The notes under the pieces: model-generated | Told to the model about the DNA's origin: nothing | Databases searched by the model: none | Seen by the model: the letters and a program-made list of their open reading frames with translations, nothing else | Shown here: piece by piece, positions 26,521 through 38,600 of the stretch | How the letters are laid out: each line of letters opens with the position of its first letter | Position numbering within the stretch: position 1 is the first letter of the stretch | Source of the DNA: Nymphaea colorata | Lineage: Eukaryota > Streptophyta > Magnoliopsida > Nymphaeales > Nymphaeaceae | Reading direction: 5' to 3' | DNA length: 64,000 bases | Assembly (NCBI RefSeq): GCF_008831285.2 | Contig: NC_045147.1 | Span: 15,602,854 to 15,666,853 of the forward strand | Position numbers and translations under genes: made by a program

Positions 26521-27492
26521 TCAGAAATCCTTGAGCAGCTTTCTGACCTGCTCCAGAGTGACGAAGAGCATGACGGTGAAGGGCCCCTGCCTGGTGATGG
26601 TGGGTATGAAGCCCTTGTAGAGCGCCATCGGCCCCTCTGCTCTGATCGTCTTCAACGCGCAGTCCAGAGGCCCGGCGTATGGCGGCGCCTCCCCCGGCAC
26701 CACCTTCATGTTCATCACCCTCGTCTTGATCACATCCACCGGGTTCGAGGCCACGGCCGCCACGATCCCGGCGGCGAAGCTCGACGTGACGTGGGTGCCC
26801 AGCCCATCCCTCATCAGCCCGTTCCCAATGATCGCCTCCTTCGCGGAGTCGTACGTTGCCAGCTGCGACGCCGTCACCAGCATCGCTCTCTGGATCGTCA
26901 TCGACGAACCTCGCCACAGGCTCGTCACTCCTTCATTCTTCGCCATCCGGGAGATGGCGTTCCCCACGCTCGTGTAGTTCCGCCGCTGCTCCACCGGCAA
27001 CCGGCCGTCCGCCTGCATCCTCACCATGGCCACGTCGGCCGGGTTGCCTACAGCCGCCCCGATCCCGCCGGCCGCGAGCCCGCCCGCGATCTTCTGGACC
27101 AGGGTCAGGTTCCTGGTGGCTGGGTCGGAGTATTTCTCCTTGTAGATGTCGTACAGACCCATCCTGGTGGTGGAGTAGAGGGCTTGCCGCAGAACGGTGG
27201 CGGAGACGCCGTTAAGGAGCGCGGCAGGACCCTCTGTTCTTATGATCTTGACTCCGACGGAGATCGGTCCGACGCGGGGTGGCGGCGGAGGCGGGGGTGG
27301 GATGGTGGCAGTGGAGACGGAGGGGGAAGGGCCAGCGAAGGCCACAGCGGGGCGGAGGGTGGAGGCGGCGGCGGCGGCGGCAGCCTCGCCCTGTAGTTGC
27401 ATACGGACCTTGATGAGATCCAAAGGATGGGTGGAGACGCCGGCGACGACGGCGGCGATGCCTCCTTCAACGAAACTTTTGACACCACCCAT
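26521..27492 (-). CDS. DIC: Mitochondrial dicarboxylate carrier (DIC family)
   Basis: Inner-membrane carrier of the SLC25 family. Plant DICs exchange malate, oxaloacetate, succinate, phosphate and sulfate across the inner mitochondrial membrane. The single coding exon gives 323 residues from MGGVKSFVEGG, the usual family start. Three carrier repeats carry HPLDLIK (residues 22-28), NPADVAMVRMQ and NPVDVIKTR. The basic residue of the second repeat's signature is Met, as in other plant DICs. The segment after the first signature is long: a seven-Ala run near 37-43 and an eight-Pro run near 65-72 lie in the loop that faces the matrix. The end is LFVTLEQVRKLLKDF. The frame stays open 53 codons upstream of the chosen start, but that part (MKPPHSTLSPP...) does not resemble the family and lies in a GA/CT-rich leader. 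The coding region is GC-rich, unlike the flanks. Closest class: Arabidopsis DIC1-3; I cannot assign which. Confidence 0.95.
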   Translation of the reverse strand: MGGVKSFVEGGIAAVVAGVSTHPLDLIKVRMQLQGEAAAAAAASTLRPAVAFAGPSPSVSTATIPPPPPPPPRVGPISVGVKIIRTEGPAALLNGVSATVLRQALYSTTRMGLYDIYKEKYSDPATRNLTLVQKIAGGLAAGGIGAAVGNPADVAMVRMQADGRLPVEQRRNYTSVGNAISRMAKNEGVTSLWRGSSMTIQRAMLVTASQLATYDSAKEAIIGNGLMRDGLGTHVTSSFAAGIVAAVASNPVDVIKTRVMNMKVVPGEAPPYAGPLDCALKTIRAEGPMALYKGFIPTITRQGPFTVMLFVTLEQVRKLLKDF

Positions 27493-27890
27493 TTTTGTTA
27501 CCAACCGATGATCCGGCAATAAATCCCAATCCGGCCACACACAGGCACAAATCCACTGGTTGGGCTCTCTCTCTCTGTCGCCCTCTCTGTGTTTGAGGCC
27601 CAGCTGAAGAGGAAGAGAAGGTGGGCTCAGAGTTGAGTGGGGCGGTTTCACATGAGAGAGAAGGTGATAATGAGGAGGAAGACGCCAAAACTAGCAGGAG
27701 TGGGTGCAGTTCATCTCATCCCACTGGAGGCCATGAAATCAGAACGAAGAGCAGAGGCAGACAACCTCCAAATTCCAATCCAACAACTAGGCCTCTCTCC
27801 CAGACATGTATCCGCTGCTTAAATCTGCAGAAAGCGAGATCTGCAGAGAGAAAGAGGGAGAGAGAGAGAGCGCTAGCTGCTGTTGAAGGC
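27493..27890 (-). promoter_or_regulatory. 5' leader of DIC, GA/CT-rich
   Basis: Between the start codon and the TATA box the minus strand is rich in CT repeats (plus-strand GAGA at 27841-27868 and CTCTCT at 27567-27577). Such leaders are common in plant housekeeping genes. The transcription start itself cannot be located; about 27880 is inferred from the TATA position. Confidence 0.5.
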
Positions 27891-27910
27891 TGGTAACAGA
27901 GGCAATGCCA

Positions 27911-27920
27911 ATTTATACTC
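27911..27920 (-). promoter_or_regulatory. TATA box of DIC
   Basis: The minus strand reads GAGTATAAAT here, a good TATA element, about 420 bases upstream of the ATG. The GA/CT-rich leader begins just downstream. Confidence 0.6.
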
Positions 27921-30900
27921 TCGCTCTCTTTTTGTGAAAGTGAAAGAAAAGGAAAGAGAGTAATAAGGAAAGTCCGGGGAAGGAGCAGAGATGGTGAAAG
28001 AACGAAGGGTAAACGGTAAAGGCCCCACGGCATTGACGTCGTAAAGTCTCCCACTTCTCAACGCGCTTTTATTTTAATCGCCTCGGCACCTGCAGACTTT
28101 CTTCTTCCACACGCTCTCTCGACTCTGCGAAAGCAAAAGCAGAAGCCCCGTCCTCCTTCCTCCCTTGACCTCGGAAAACCATGTTGGGAGCCTTCCTTGA
28201 TTGCCAAAGATTCAACAGCTCCAATTTTTCAGACCCGCAAGCTTTTAGGATCACAGAGGCATCTCCTATCTCGTGTCAGTAATCGGACTCTTTGATCCTG
28301 GAGTCTGATCTCAGAATGTAAGTTGGGCAGATCATGAAGTTTAGCATCGATCTCCTACAGAGTCGTCCTGATTTCTTGGCGTCATGGTATGACTGCGGAT
28401 TCATGCAATTTTGATGGCGTTATCGATGTCAGCAAGGAAGATATATCCAGTGATGGGTCCAGAATGGACGAACCATATTCAATTTTAACACGACGAACAG
28501 TTTTTTTTATTGGATTGACTATTCAAGTTGTATATTTACACATGAAACGTGCAGATCATAAGAAAAAACTCAACCACGTTTCGTTAGAAAAACAAGAAGA
28601 TCCGAACAATAGATCTTTGACTCCCGAAATGGAGCTAAATTTGATCGAGTGCATTCAAACTGACTTGGGAAGGAAATCAAAAATTGCAGGTCAGTGGGAA
28701 GCGCTTCCAGCAAAAGGGAGAATTCATTAGGACAGCGATTTTTTGTGGATCTTATGAGGGAGGTTATACTGTTCGAACGCCAGAAGGTGCTGGGTTTCAA
28801 AAGAAAAAAAATAGTTCCTTGGTCGTGATCGTGGCCTAGGCTCGACCATTCTCGTTGAACGACTCTCGGATCCGCTAATTGACGTCTTCTAGTTTTGACC
28901 CCTAGAAATCTGGAGAGCCCAAACACGCGTCCCTCTTTGTTCTTGTCACATTTATCCGTTTCTTTTTCTTTTTCATCATCAAATTATTTTTTAATATTTA
29001 TTTAGAAAAAAAATATTTCATATAATAAAACCCATGATCATAACCTTACACTTTCAAGATTTTTGCTTATTTTAAGTAGCTTTTAACTTGAGTATCACAA
29101 TTATTTACAATTCATAACAATAACATACCAAAATATAACAGTGGCCATGAGATTCCAACTTTCAATTCCTTGTATAGAGATGCAGAGTTCTTTAATTTAC
29201 TTTCACGAATGGTTAAAAAAAAACATTTTGAACTTAGAAAAGTTATAATTTTCAAGTAACAACAAAACTGATTGAATGTTGGCTGTATTGGGATGATTCA
29301 GAATCAAAGAAGTTGGGAAGGAGGGAGGCACTGGTTTCTCCATTTCCCTGCACCACCCATTTCCTGGGCCTACAAATTGACCTCCTTTCGTCTGCCATCC
29401 ACGAGCTAAATCCACTGACCCTGTAAATTATTCTTTTACTTCATCATTCATGGGCGGCAAACGTAGCCCCTTGTTTGATCTGCAAAGAAAATCAGTCTGC
29501 ACGGTCGAAACCTGTGGTCATTGTCACGCTTCACTGTTTTATTCATTTAGACAAAAAACAGTAGCGAACACAACATTTGAGTTGAAGGCTGTATTGTTGA
29601 ACAACCAAGCTTTAAGGCAAGTCAAAACCTTATATCTGCATAAATATATGACATTAAGAGTTTTATTTGGAATGAGATTTTCTCTAGGTAAACTGTTAAA
29701 AATAAATAAAAAAAAAAGATCTGTACTTAGCCATCTCAACGGCCCATTCTGTTGCGTAAGCTTTGATCTTATCGTCATACAAAAACAAAAAAAAAAGTTT
29801 CGAACACTTTCTTTTATGTGCAAACGAAACTGAGGTCATTAGTAGTGACAAAGGAAACTGAGATCACAAGTAGTGGCAAAATCCATCTCTACTTTCACTT
29901 TTCATTTCAAATTGATTCTTTTAAAGTGTTTTAATATTGTCATCTCAATTAAGATATATTTTTTTTTTGTTAATAAAGGTCGGGAGCCTACCCACCAGCA
30001 GACATGTAACGGCACAAGGTATTTGCTGCGAGCACAATTGGATAGGTTGCTGACCATGAAGGAAGTGACCAAAAGATGGGGTTTTCGAATTTCAGGAATA
30101 AAATAAACTGCAGTAGTTGGATGTGGATTTGCCTATTGCCACCAAGAATTTGAAAGAAAGTGTCGAAAAACAAGTGCTAGGTTTCCAGAATTTGAAAATC
30201 GATCGTTTCCTATATATCCTAAGAGTTTTCCATCATCGATGTAAAGGAAGAGATAAAAGGGATTTTTTCAATCCGTAAAAGTTCATTTCCTCTTCAATTC
30301 ATCTTTTTCCCTTTCCATATCTTCTTCTGATGATTTCACTCAAGACCATACAACAAAAATGAGGAGATGATGGAACGGCTAAGAAAATATGGACGTGACA
30401 CTGGTTTCTGTTCATTTTTCATTTGACATCTTATATATCAAAAATAAAGTGGAAGATCTAGATTAGTTTGAAGCACAACCTTCAACACAGTGAAAGAAGC
30501 TTTGGGCAGTAGAATGGCAGGGTTTTAGGTGAGCGAGGGGTTAATCCCACTGCTCGAGTGAAGGCCGAAGCCCCTTCACGCTCCTCCCACCCTCTTTTTC
30601 TTTATCCCCTATGGTTTAGAGCTGTTTTATGGTGCTTCGAGATAGACGCCCTTGCTATGCACTATTTATATATCAGTGTCTCTTTTTTGCAGCACACAGG
30701 TTGACGCCACAGGAGTTTGGAGAATGGCTGCCTACCAATATCGCTCCAGTTATTGCACCAACCCCCTTGGGATTTGATCATGACCGTAATGAAAATATAA
30801 TCTGGGGTTTGATCAAGACTAGAACAAAAGTATATTTTTGGGATTATTTGGCAGCATCAATATCAATACCATGTGAGTGTTTTATGAATTGGACCTAAAG

Positions 30901-31850
30901 ACTCAGATAGATTCATGATACATTATAATTAGTATGTCATGAACCTACCTCAATTTTTAGAAGCAGATTTATTCGACATTCACATATTGCCCCTGCGGCC
31001 AAACAATTCTTTAGGATATGTTCGATAACATAAGCAATATATTCTATTGGACATAGCATCCCATAAATGCGCACTCTATGTTCTCTGCAATTTTTCATCT
31101 ACAATAACTTGCTAATTAACACAAAATCAACTTTTTTTTATGTACAAAAAAATTGAGTAAGTATGCATTCGACCAAAAAAAAAAAAAAACACATTTGACT
31201 TCGTTTTGGATGTGGAGAAAAGCAAATGGACGTGCAGCCGCTATCTTATGCCAACCACACAAAATTTTTCCTCGCAACTGATTGGCATGACTTTTTGTCT
31301 TGGTATCTTTTGTCTATTCTAAAATGTATGAACAAGAGAAGGCGACAAGAAAAATCAAACAAAGGAGAAAAAGGAAGGGACTAACAGCGTAATGGATCAA
31401 GCCATCAACGTATGGAACGAGTCCTTGCTTAAGCCGAGAACATTTTCCAAGTTAGGTGGCTAACATGAAGAGGCATTTTTATAATTTTATGAGGAAATTT
31501 TGTTGGGATCGACGTTTTCCTGTTTGAAGAAGGGTCTTTCATTTAACCAGTAGTGGACAATTTAATCATTCCTGCTCATAACACATGGTTCTTTGTATAA
31601 CTTGCTTCAACTTAGAGTTACCTCAAAACATAGTTTTGGTAATATAACAATTGAAGAATTCTTTCTATGTAGAAACCAAATGGAGAGTACTAATCTAAAT
31701 CATATGAATACTGGTGCAGGTATGGGTATGATAGTTTTGAAAAATGTGGGTACTGGGACATAGTAGTGTATATATAATATATATACAAAATCCAAAGAAG
31801 AATTAACCATTTTGTTAAAAAAAAAAGAGTTTAATGCAATTTTAATAAGG

Positions 31851-31851
<1 letters not shown>

Positions 31852-31887
<36 letters not shown>
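31852..31887. repeat. (AT)n microsatellite
   Basis: An uninterrupted AT dinucleotide run of about 36 bases. Confidence 0.9.
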
Positions 31888-31889
<2 letters not shown>

Positions 31890-33009
31890 CAGGAATTGGC
31901 TGCTTATGAATCCCACCCCAACTATTGCAGTAATGCTATCGAGAGACAAACAACATCGAGCTTTTGATGCCATCTATTGTGGAAAGTATTATGGGTCATT
32001 GTCTATCGGCCAATGAGTACAAACTTTGGGGAATGCACATGCGACACAGGCCAACATAAATTGCTTGTTTAAATACGAGTATCTCATATTCTCATTTGCT
32101 AATTTACATACTGTTGCCTTTTAGCTATTGAGTTTTTGAAGGTGTACAAACATACAGCCCCGTATCCGCTAGTGCATTTAAATAAAATAAAGAGAAAATT
32201 ATAAAAAAGCAGCTCAATTTTTGATGTATTTACAGAAAAAGGCACTTGCTATTCTAAAAATTACAGCCGCAGCTTAAGTTTGCAAATTAATTCATGTATA
32301 TAAAAAGGATAAGAATATATCTAAAAACTGACCCTACTTCTAATAATAATAAAAAAAAAGCTTTAAACATAGAGTTTTTGACAATTCATTTTTTTAAGCC
32401 GGTGATTCATGGTTTGTTTAACTGTGATTTTCACTTTTCTACTTAGAGAGCATAACAGATAACCGGCTGTCATGGTCAATGAATATCTCAAAAATATGAT
32501 ATTGTTGACGAACTGACTTTAAAAATGTGATTTGTAAATTGTTTTTTAGAGATCAAGTTGTCGCTATTTTAGGGGGGAAATAACCTCCTTTTTTTGAATA
32601 AAATTCAATATTTTCTATGGTACTGAAGCGTGTGATTGTGAATTATTTTACAAACCCAGAGAGTAATTTGTAATTCCCAAACTTTAGGCACTGATTTGCA
32701 TGTAATTACTTTAAAATTCAAGATGTTATCTGTAAATTTCACAAAAATAAAACTATATACCAAAATACTTTTAATATTTGATTATGTAAGCCAATGCATA
32801 TAGTTTTAACGTATATTATATTTCAAACACATTGGTCATGGATCCCATTCCAGAATGGTACAGTTGCAGACAAAGCAAGTAAAATAAAATAAAATAAAAA
32901 CAAAAAAACAAAAAGGAAGAGAGTGAGAGTGGGAAATGAACTGAGAAAAGACAAACAGACAATGGAAACTAAAATCTTTGCATTTTATAATGCTTGAGAA
33001 AATAGCAAC

Positions 33010-33176
33010 TTACTGCTTACATTTGCAGCAAAGACGTGGGGCATTGGCCTGCTCGTTGCTTTCTGCGCCGCATTTCTTAAAGAATTTGAATGGAGTGTGG
33101 CGTAAGCTGTGACGTAAATTGACTGCATCGTGCCAATGATTTGAAGAAGTGCGGCCATTTGCTTCCTTCTCCTGAA
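33010..33176 (-). CDS. Possible orphan terminal exon, unknown protein
   Basis: On the minus strand an acceptor-like TTTCAG (33177-33182) is followed by an open frame that starts EKEANGRTSSNHWHDAVN and ends APRLCCKCKQ, then TAA. Base composition is more balanced than in the AT-rich flanks. The peptide is rich in His, Lys, Arg and Cys. I do not recognise the family and cannot find the other exons, so this may be a gene relic or chance. Confidence 0.2.
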
Positions 33177-33469
33177 ATGACGAGAGAAGTGAACTAGTTT
33201 TCATTGGGCAACTGAGTCTGAGGGAAAGTTTGATGATTTGATATTTGTTCTTAGTTAGTTTATTCTGAAGAAGTTGTGGGTTTTCATTCAAGCCCTATCA
33301 GAAATTTTTAAAAAAATCATGAAAATTTGTCACGTTACTTGTGTTAGAGAAGCTACTATGAATTTTTATGGCAACATTTGATTGAATCTTGCATGATGCA
33401 GACTCCTGAGTTCTTCAAGAAAACAAAGTTGCTCTAAATGATAGAAAAAGATATATATGACTACCATTA

Positions 33470-33575
33470 TGTTGTTCAGCACAGCTGGTTAGGGCCCTAA
33501 CAGTAGGTAGCTGGCTGGCCATGAGTTCGAATTTTATTAGACAGCTCAAATCAACAAGTCTTTATTTTTAAGTTT
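33470..33575 (+). repeat. SINE-like element with Pol III A and B boxes
   Basis: The A box CAGCACAGCTGG (33477-33488) fits TRGCNNAGYNGG at all but one position. The B-box-like AGTTCGAATTT (33524-33534) follows at tRNA-like spacing. The tRNA-like head resembles those near 37.3 and 47.5 kb. Outer limits are approximate. Confidence 0.5.
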
Positions 33576-34593
33576 TACTGTTTGTTGGGGAGGCTAATGC
33601 AGGGCATTTGATAGTATTGGATTTGCGATCCGGGATAATTTGAGATAATTGAAAATCTCAAATTTGCAGATTTTTACGTCAGACACCCCACCCGCCACAA
33701 AATCCGACCTCAAATTTCAGGTTTTAGTCACAAACTAAGAATCTCAAAAACTTGTTTTCACATAGTGGTAAAATTTGGTGTTTGTTTTCGCTGTGGGCTA
33801 TATGTAAAAGGGATATGATATCTCAGATCTGATATCCGAGGCTATTATCAAAGGTTAAGTTAATGTGGTCAGATTTTTCTTAAATAAAAGTTGAAAAATG
33901 TTGACAGTTCAACCGCAAAGGTGCATATTTCAAGATAATAAGGTATGGGTATACTTATCTCGAGATTTTGCTCTTCAAAGAGACAAGTATCTAGTTTGTT
34001 TTCCATGAGCATTATGTCTCTACATCTTAAGTGGTAAGCGCAGTACCTAAGTAAAAGGTGCACCGTTGCCATTGCCGACATCGACGTAGCCCAATATCCT
34101 GATCTTAAAACGATATTTTGCTATGAAAATTGTTTATTTTAACATTTGATGCTGAAAAGTAAGGAGACAAAGTATGGGCAATTATTTTTGAACAAGGTTG
34201 GTTAAGCGAAAGTTATCTCCTAACTCCATTTTTTTAATAAACAAATATGTCTTTGGACGCATTGTGGTTCGCTTTATGTACTTCATTATCACTGACAAGT
34301 GACAACTAGACATATATAATTTGTATCGATTATTTGAAGAAGGTACTTTGAAAGCATGCCTTACCTTTGATGGTTATTAAAAAATGATGCGTTTAAGCAC
34401 GAGTTTTTTTCGTTTAACAACCATTTTACAGGTAATTTTTGCATTTAACAGCCTCTTTTACAAGCGATTCAACAGTTAAATGTGACATAATCGAACCTAA
34501 GCTCCTGTTTCTCCTACCCCCATAGAAGCAAATATAAGATGTAAAAGCTCAGTATATATTTTCACCTCTCCATGAAAAAAGATTCACTTATGT

Positions 34594-34625
<32 letters not shown>

Positions 34626-34630
34626 CACAC
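34594..34630. repeat. (CA)n microsatellite, interrupted
   Basis: Two CA runs separated by ATATA. Confidence 0.85.
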
Positions 34631-34966
34631 GGAAGCTAAAAGAAGAAGATCTATAAAAGTGACCATATCTTTAGCCTATGTAACTTCAGTCCAGACTAAA
34701 GTGATTTCACCAGTTTTATGTTTTTATTTTCTGCCAACCTAACCTGTGTGTTTGATATATTTGATTATCTAACCTTTCTAGATTATCAAACTTGTCTGTC
34801 CCACTTACTTGGGAGTTGGGACCTGACACTCCATTAGCCTTTATATAATAAAAAAACAGACATTACCAAATGAATGAGAATTTGGAGAAGGGGAAGTAAA
34901 ATGCCATTTCGTCTTCCATAGTTCCAAATAGAGAGGTCAGAGGTGTTTCTTTATGTAAGAATCTGT

Positions 34967-35279
34967 AAGGGGTATTTGATTGCTTCAGTATGACATTTGA
35001 GGTGGTGATCTGATATCCCAAGACTTCAAATCCTTGATTCCTGATAAGGAATAGAAATTTTTTGTTTGAAAGATGCATAGAATACAATATGAATTTGCAG
35101 TATTTGCGTTTTAAAATCTATATATGGATCTCAACTCGAGTTTTTCTTTCTCTAACTTGAGATCCATGCACTCGAACCACAATAAAAAAGTCTTAAAGCT
35201 GCGTTCTCAAAGCTGCAGTTTTCAAGAACTATAGATTTTAAGGAGAGCCGCAACTAAAATCAGACATCAAATGCTCCTT
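34967..35279. mobile_element. Possible MITE with ATTTGAT termini
   Basis: The left end GGGGTATTTGAT and the inverted right end GGAGCATTTGAT match except at two positions. The flanking trinucleotides differ (TAA and TTT), so the limits and the class are uncertain. Confidence 0.3.
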
Positions 35280-36696
35280 TTACACAAGAAATTAACAGCA
35301 CCAGACGAGTTCTAAAGGTGGCAAGAGTACATAATCCTAACGCTGCCCCAACATTGCCTGTAGTTATATTTGATGAAGTGAATCAGTGCTAATGAATTGG
35401 ATCGGTGTGGTGCAAACTATGTAGAGAGCATTCGGATCGATTCATGTGAATTGGATCATTCACCATCTTATCTACTATCTCCCCCATCGTTGGTACTTGG
35501 CATTAAGAATAAGGTGCGAGTGTTTTATGAATCGGCTCCAAAATTGAGGTAGATGCATGGAACATTTGAACAAGTGTCTCATGAACCTATGTCAAAGTAG
35601 CTTCAGTCAAGAAGATTTGGATTTCTCAACCGGCATTCAATCCACCAACAAAGTTTGTTTAGAATTTTCTGGAAGTGGGTTTTGTGTGAAATCTGGGGAC
35701 ATGATCCGCCAAAATAACTTGGGCTCCAAAACTGGTTTAGGATCCAAATTCTGGATCTCGTCTACACAGTGAGGTTTGGAATTATGTCCTATTCGATTCC
35801 TAAGAGTAGGGGCAGGGGCTAGGCCGTGGCTCCACCCTAGCTAAGTAAAAAAAAATTACATTAAAAATTTTGAAAATTTGTAGTTGTCTAATATATTTTT
35901 TGTATTCTGATTTAGTTTAGCCATACCCAGATAAATTCGTTGGACCGTTTGGCTCGATCTAACGATCATTCGGCCCGCCCCTAAAAAAATCCTAGCATTG
36001 ACAAACGTTGGTATTGAGTTGAAGGGTATTTAATATGGTTTTCTCTCTTTCTCTCTCTTTTGGATCTGGATCCATCTATCATGAGTTGGAGCAGCTGGAT
36101 CTGAAACCAATTCCAACCGAGGCACGATACACCCGTTGTACTGGGTTGAGGGGCATTTAATGTGCTTTATTCTCTCTCTCCCTCTTCCTCTCTCTCTCTC
36201 TCCTCCACAGTTAATTATGAAAAAAAATAAAAAAGGTTGAAGGTGTCTGCACCTTAGATTATGGAGTGGAAGAAAAGGCAACAGAGAATAGAGAGAAAGA
36301 TTGTTCTGCCAAACGTACTGTACGCCTGAATACTGACCAACTCTTGCAGTTCAAAGGCTCTCTGTTTTTTCTTCCCACAAGAGTCCAAGAAGAAGTCTTC
36401 TCTATTACTTGATCATCAGAAAATAGGTTTTTTTTCTTTCCACAAAATTAATCAGCAATCAACTTTAGAAATCACTCCTAAATTAAGATCTGTCGTGGTT
36501 GCAAGCATACTGATGTTCTTTTCAGATCATGCAATTTAAAAACATTCCTTTCAAAAACTCAACGTTCTTCTCATCAGAACATGATCGACTTTCGTCATTA
36601 ATTTTGGATGGTTTGACACGTGAATACAGATGCCGGGGCATTTCCATGCAATATGGAATGTGCTAAATCTACTAAAATAAAAAGACAACATCTTTA

Positions 36697-36897
36697 GGGT
36701 TGCGTTTGATAAGCTTCCAAGTTGCATAAAAAGGTGTGTTTCTGAAGATCATCAATTTAAACAAATTAAGACCCTCTCAGTAGCATGGATTTTAAATTCA
36801 TGTCACCTTTTAAAACTATGGACTTAAGATCAATCCATGGATTTGAGATCTATGTGGATCACAGAGCCGTTGTGAAACAAACACAACCTAAAGAAAT
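36697..36897. mobile_element. Possible MITE with GTTTGAT/GTTTGTT termini
   Basis: The left end CTTTAGGGTTGCGTTTGATA and the inverted right end CTTTAGGTTGTGTTTGTTTC can be aligned. The flanks read TTA and TAA. The resemblance to the clearer MITE at 24080 is limited to the terminal word. Confidence 0.35.
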
Positions 36898-37140
36898 CTT
36901 TGTCTAAAAGTGGGAGTTAGAAAGTAAATCTGATTACATTAAATATTTGTGAAAAATCACAAAAGACATGAATTGCTATTTGCTTTAAAATCAATGCATG
37001 TTTTCTTTTGATGGGGACTGGATCACACTTTGTGAGCTTTTCGAGTGAGCATTTCTCGGGCAAAAGCAGAAGCTGCTTGATGAAGGGTTGAAGCTTTCCA
37101 CTCTTCCCTCACTCCAGGGACCATAGGCTGCTCCGGGAAC

Positions 37141-37315
37141 TATGTTGATATATAGTATACTCATCAATTAGAGCATTGACATATAGTATATTCATCAACT
37201 AGAGTGTTGCAGTCAGTATTTGTAGTTATTTAGAATAACACATATGAGAATCGAACTGACGATCTGATTCTCACCAGTGTGTCAGCTCAACCAGCAATGC
37301 TATACCCCTCAAGAC
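37141..37315 (-). repeat. tRNA-derived SINE (best-preserved head)
   Basis: On the minus strand the A box TAGCATTGCTGG (37291-37302) matches TRGCNNAGYNGG at 11 of 12 positions, and the B box AGTTCGATTCT (37247-37257) matches GGTTCGANNCC at 9 of 11, with tRNA-like spacing. The head CTTGAGGGGTATAGCAT corresponds to CTCAAGGGGTATAACAT of the copy near 47.53 kb. The 3' part contains a short near-duplicate (TGATATATAGTATACTCATC and TGACATATAGTATATTCATC at about 37145 and 37177). Confidence 0.65.
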
Positions 37316-38001
37316 TGTGAGCTTTACTTTTATTGCGAACCAGATAGTTAACATCCAAAACAATCCCTTTGGTTTCCATGGAGGTTTTGCCTAATGCAGA
37401 GAGAAAGAAGCTTGCAACCGAAGACAGAAACATTGCAAGAAGAATGGTCCAGCACTGTGAAAGCTGACCATATGGCCACCGATTCATGAATATCCTGGCA
37501 GCCATGATCGAAGAGTAAAGACGAGTGCGATTCAAGGAAGATCTTGCTTTTTTCTTGTCTTGCTTGCTAAACTAAAAATGCCCCCATCGATGTTATGCAT
37601 TCTCCGCCATATAAATCCTCCTCATTAAGCCGAGAAATACAATATCAAGCGGCTACCTTTTGAAATTTTCATTTCAAGAAGTACCCAAAGAGCCTACTAG
37701 GCACTGGTAGCTTGCTGTTATAAAGTAAATGGGACGCCTTTAGAATGGAAATCAATATAAAAGTGACCCCTCGTTATTGTTCAAATGGTCTATAGATATC
37801 CTTGACCGTTATGGATGGGGTGAAAAAAGTTCTAAGGGGTGTAGTGTTGGTCCTGTTGAAAGTTCCGTCGTGATTTGGATTTGGATTCATGTTGGTGCTA
37901 TTCCTCTACAAACAATGGATGCATGACACTTTACTTGATGGGAGTTTCTTTCGAGTGAGCGATAGGATCAATCCCATCGCCCGAAGTGAAGCCCAAAGCC
38001 A

Positions 38002-38022
38002 CCCCCCCCCCCCCCCCCCCCC
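38002..38022. repeat. Poly-C tract, 21 bases
   Basis: An uninterrupted C homopolymer, rare in this AT-rich region and prone to length error in sequencing. It lies in a segment (37940-38100) that weakly resembles 30515-30655 (shared GTGAGCGA, AATCCCA, GAAGCCC and GAGA-GAC-CCC words). Confidence 0.9.
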
Positions 38023-38430
38023 GCCAATTGCCAATGCCTTCGGGGTCCTGAGTTGCATCGTGTCAGTGATAGAACGAGACACCCTTTAACTTGGATGTCG
38101 CGCCCTACCACCTTCAGTGATGAGAGTTTCTTTCACTACCCAAGTCCTGCATGACACTTTACTATCACTCGCCACTCAGGTCCTGAAACAGTCTTGGACC
38201 CTGAGAGTGGGGAAGGAGTTAGTTTCAACATCTCATCATATCCCCATGGATGGGAGTGAAATCCATGGTAGGAATTTTCACCGCAACCTACATCGGAACT
38301 TTGAACAATATAATTTCATCCAAACCGCCATAATCGAACTTTTTGGTGAGCGTACTAGACATTGCATTAGGCAACAAAAATTAACTCTTTCCAAAACCCC
38401 ATCCAACCCAAAGAACAGTTTGGTAACGAG

Positions 38431-38600
38431 AACTATAACAAAATGTTTCATGAATATACTTAAATAATTGAATTACGTCACAATATGAAACAATTTGTAC
38501 TGTTTCTATTATCAGAACTATAACAAAATGTTTCATGAAGATACTTCAATAATTGAAGTACGTCACAATATGAAACAATTTGTACTGTTTCTATTATCAA
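38431..38600. repeat. 85-bp tandem duplication
   Basis: Two direct copies (38431-38515 and 38516-38600) each begin AACTATAACAAAATGTTTCA and end in TGTACTGTTTCTATTATC, with only a few differences. They lie beside a copy of the dispersed CATGAA/CCTGCTCCAA repeat. Confidence 0.9.

Noticed and set aside
26218-27396. Long plus-strand frame of 392 codons over DIC
   Set aside because: It is antisense to a clear carrier gene. Its Arg/His/Gly-rich peptide is a by-product of GC-rich codon use.
27493-27651. In-frame 53-codon upstream extension of DIC
   Set aside because: The peptide does not match DIC N-termini and lies in a GA/CT-rich leader; the family start MGGVKSFVEGG is preferred.
28389-28730. 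113-codon plus-strand frame near 28.5 kb
   Set aside because: No recognised family, AT-rich codons, no splice or promoter context; probably chance.
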